This document shows positions 61,180 to 64,000 of a stretch of DNA of 64,000 nt, piece after piece. Positions within the stretch are counted from its first letter, which is position 1, and each line of letters starts with the position of its first letter. The stretch is taken from assembly GCA_029582265.1 (NCBI GenBank), contig CM055819.1, forward strand, positions 6,583,611-6,647,610, in the 5' to 3' direction. Under the pieces are notes generated by a model. The model was not told the DNA's origin, made no database searches, and worked only from the letters and a program-made list of their open reading frames with translations. This stretch comes from Zoroaster sp. YZ-2022 (Eukaryota > Echinodermata > Asteroidea > Forcipulatida > Zoroasteridae). The translations under genes were made by a program, and so were the position numbers.

Positions 61180-61560
61180 TTATACACCACAACTAATTAT
61201 CAGAGACTTTTACATATTTTCCAAAAAATATATTTTTGAAAAAGTACAGGTTATATAAAATTGAAATTGTCAATCTAAATCAGAATCTCAACTGCAAAAG
61301 GGACATTGAATTTTTATGTCAATTAAAATAATAAGACCACCACCATCAAACTCACCTACACTTTCTAAACCTTGAGAAAGAAGTATAAATTGCTTTCAAA
61401 GTTATCACAACAAAATTGACTGAAACACAGTTCTTAGTGCAAACTATTATTGACCATAGCTATATTAATTCTCGGATCCCGCTTTCACCGTCCCCAATCG
61501 TCAATAATTAGAGCGCCCACAATCGATTCTCCCGCCATGCTATGCCCTCACGTATGTTCC
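61180..61560 (-). repeat. Longer inverted copy of the 10230-10730 repeat
   Basis: Extends past the ACCACCACCATCAAACT block into CTACACTTTCTAAACCTTG and CTCCCGCCATGCTATG, which match 10.4-10.5 kb inverted. About 110 bp (around 61405-61510) has no counterpart at 10.4 kb. Confidence 0.82.
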
Positions 61561-61841
61561 TAACACTACGTACGCGTCACTCAGTTCCACAAGTCATGAT
61601 TGCGCAATCCATTCACCACTAACGTTCGCCGGCAGACGACGCTCGGCAAAATTTTGCAATGAGCAAAGGGCCACTATCAAACATCATTTAAAACGTTGAC
61701 ATGGGAAAAAGTTAAAATTCTGTCTATATGGCCTATAGAATATTTATTATATTTAAAATATTGACATGGGATCAGTGAAATTTCAAAAAAAAAACAACGA
61801 AAAGTTTTTTATTCCACAAATAATCACTTTTTTACTATTTC

Positions 61842-62341
61842 NNNNNNNNNNNNNNNNNNNNNNNNNNNNNNNNNNNNNNNNNNNNNNNNNNNNNNNNNNN
61901 NNNNNNNNNNNNNNNNNNNNNNNNNNNNNNNNNNNNNNNNNNNNNNNNNNNNNNNNNNNNNNNNNNNNNNNNNNNNNNNNNNNNNNNNNNNNNNNNNNNN
62001 NNNNNNNNNNNNNNNNNNNNNNNNNNNNNNNNNNNNNNNNNNNNNNNNNNNNNNNNNNNNNNNNNNNNNNNNNNNNNNNNNNNNNNNNNNNNNNNNNNNN
62101 NNNNNNNNNNNNNNNNNNNNNNNNNNNNNNNNNNNNNNNNNNNNNNNNNNNNNNNNNNNNNNNNNNNNNNNNNNNNNNNNNNNNNNNNNNNNNNNNNNNN
62201 NNNNNNNNNNNNNNNNNNNNNNNNNNNNNNNNNNNNNNNNNNNNNNNNNNNNNNNNNNNNNNNNNNNNNNNNNNNNNNNNNNNNNNNNNNNNNNNNNNNN
62301 NNNNNNNNNNNNNNNNNNNNNNNNNNNNNNNNNNNNNNNNN
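61842..62341. other. Assembly gap, exactly 500 N
   Basis: Second round-number scaffolding placeholder. Confidence 0.99.
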
Positions 62342-64000
62342 TTTGGGTAAAATTTAAAAATGATTTCTTCCATACATTTTCAAAAACATTTATTGATAAT
62401 GCGGTTTCCTCATTTTCTATTTTTTTTTCAATGTGGAGTCATGCTGCCCTACATGTATCGTTGACAAGATTGAAAAAACATGCATACTTTGTGGAATAGA
62501 ATAAAAGCTGGCAAAAATGTTGTTTTCCTTAGCAATTAAGGTGTATGAAATATTGCTTATCTAAGCTCTCTGTAAGAAGGAAGAAAATGTGCAGTGACCA
62601 AGTTGGAACCTATGTATCACATGGACCCAATGTCAACAATGCCAGTTCATACATAATTACTGTATTTAGAGCATTTTTTACTATGATAAAGTGCCATCAA
62701 AAAGATGTGAGGGAAGCAATTGATATACTGTCTTTTCCTCCCCTCCCCTCCCACACACACACACACACACACACTCTAAAATGTTCCTCAATCCCAAAAT
62801 GATCAACGCCCATGGGCAGAGGAATAGGATGGTCAATTCTTGTTCCGTGTCCCAACAAGTCTCTCTCATCCAAGATTGTACATCACTGCCTCTGTGTTAA
62901 CTGGACTCTATATGCTCCATGGGTGCATTCTGAACACGTATGAATATTTTGGGATTTGCAAACCAACTGTAGCCTCTTTCCTCAGGGTCAGGATAGTCAA
63001 TAACATGTACATATTTAGTAACATTTTTGTATGGGACATAAAAAGTGGGGGACATTTGATATAATGTCCCATCATCCACCCCCCTTTTAAAAAGTGGAGA
63101 TTGGCATGTCCCCCCTGTCCCCCACCGATCAACACCCATGCCTTAGTTACAACATTGATTATGTTATCATAACTACTTCTATGGGTATGTGTCCCCATGT
63201 ATTGAATCAAGATATTATGTATTAAACAACCATCCTGTGATAGTTTCAGCTCAAAGCAGTCTAAGTCATGAGGACAGTATAAAAAATCATTAACTTTTTT
63301 GTAGAAAACACTTTGAGATAAAAGTCTAATCTTATCCACTGTATCACTGTCAAACCATTTGAAGAAATGTTAGCTCACCTAGTGGTTTTACCTTGTTTTA
63401 TTGAAGCCAGTTTAAGACAAATGGACACACAATGATGTCAATTATTCTTGTTGAAGACAGAGCAAATAGTACGACATGTAGCATTAGGGCGGATCCCAAA
63501 CAAAGTTTAGTTCCTGGTAGAGTACGTAAAAAGTCATTAGGTCATAGGTCTACCTGGCTGATATGTACAGTACACAGTGAATACAGTGTACCATAATTGT
63601 TTGACTCAATGATGTATGCATATTGAACTTCATTGTGAAAGTTCAGCTGTGTTGCATGATGTTGTATATAATATTGTATCCTGCTTGTGTTAGTAAAGTG
63701 TAGTATAATCTACAGGATAGTATCCCATAGATTATACCATAGAGTAAGGTCCTTGCTATATGATTATACTCACACTTGTTAATACAATAAATACAAACTT
63801 CTCTCTGACTTTTACCACTGCTGATAACTGCACTATTCATGACTGATAGGTGACTTCTCTGTAACATAACCAAAGCCCTTGTTGAAACACTGAGACACAG
63901 TGAGGCTGATTCCTTGAAATGTCTGAAAGCTCTGACCACTGTCCAGCATTGTGAGGCTTTCATTGGTCAGGAGTTGCTAAATCCAGTTGCATTGTTATAA
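62342..64000. other. Non-coding stretch at the right edge
   Basis: No gene is recognised. A (CA)n run lies at 62752-62774. A GGGGACA/TGTCCCC-rich patch (63040-63125) and the phrase GATCAACRCCCATG (62801 and 63127) recur, suggesting an old repeat. Confidence 0.5.
62752..62774. repeat. (CA)n microsatellite
   Basis: About eleven CA units preceded by a CCCCTCCCCTCCC tract. Confidence 0.95.

Overview
The window is eukaryotic nuclear DNA from a draft animal genome. It has spliced coding sequence, tRNA-derived SINEs, a Penelope-like retroelement, several TIR transposons, long microsatellites and two placeholder gaps of exactly 500 N. The NXPE-type gene and the Leu-tRNA-headed SINE ending in an ATT-rich tail point to a marine invertebrate deuterostome. 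An echinoderm is most likely; hemichordate or cephalochordate cannot be excluded from the sequence alone.

Layout. 1-3.4 kb is non-coding repeat sequence. 3361-9260 is a 5.9-kb TTAA-flanked element (copy A). 9.3-12.4 kb holds a (TATATC)n array, a tRNA-derived SINE and a LINE 3' end. 13228-20141 is the only convincing intact host gene: a four-exon NXPE-family gene on the + strand, coding for 558 residues. Its introns hold a TIR element carrying a duplicated piece of exon 1, two MITE-like elements and a dimeric SINE. 20315-20814 is a gap, followed by an inverted copy (copy C) of the 1.9-3.5 kb region. 25.1-27.6 kb is a decayed Penelope-like element on the - strand (reverse transcriptase plus GIY-YIG). 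27.6-30.5 kb is repeats and two SINEs. 30518-50541 is a second, inverted copy of the TTAA element (copy B), split by two later insertions. 49.2-56.3 kb looks like poorly polished consensus. 56.3-64 kb holds tandem repeats, a SINE, an orphan histone-type 3' stem-loop, a Tc1/mariner relic, dispersed repeats, the second gap and unremarkable sequence.

The main discovery candidate is the insertion at about 33242-47339 inside copy B. It is roughly 14 kb, has 0.7-1.3 kb terminal inverted repeats built of short subrepeats, and ends in a potential hairpin. On the + strand, next to a TATA box, it carries a PC4-like (single-stranded-DNA-binding coactivator) reading frame. On the - strand it carries a long, frameshifted family-B DNA polymerase gene with N-terminal zinc-finger-like motifs. 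No integrase, packaging ATPase, protease or capsid gene was seen. It resembles the self-synthesising (Polinton/adintovirus-type) way of life, but the gene set looks different.

Copies A and B act as filled/empty-site controls for each other. The polymerase element and a 740-bp element are in B only, and a SINE is in A only. This gives an internal record of successive transposition.
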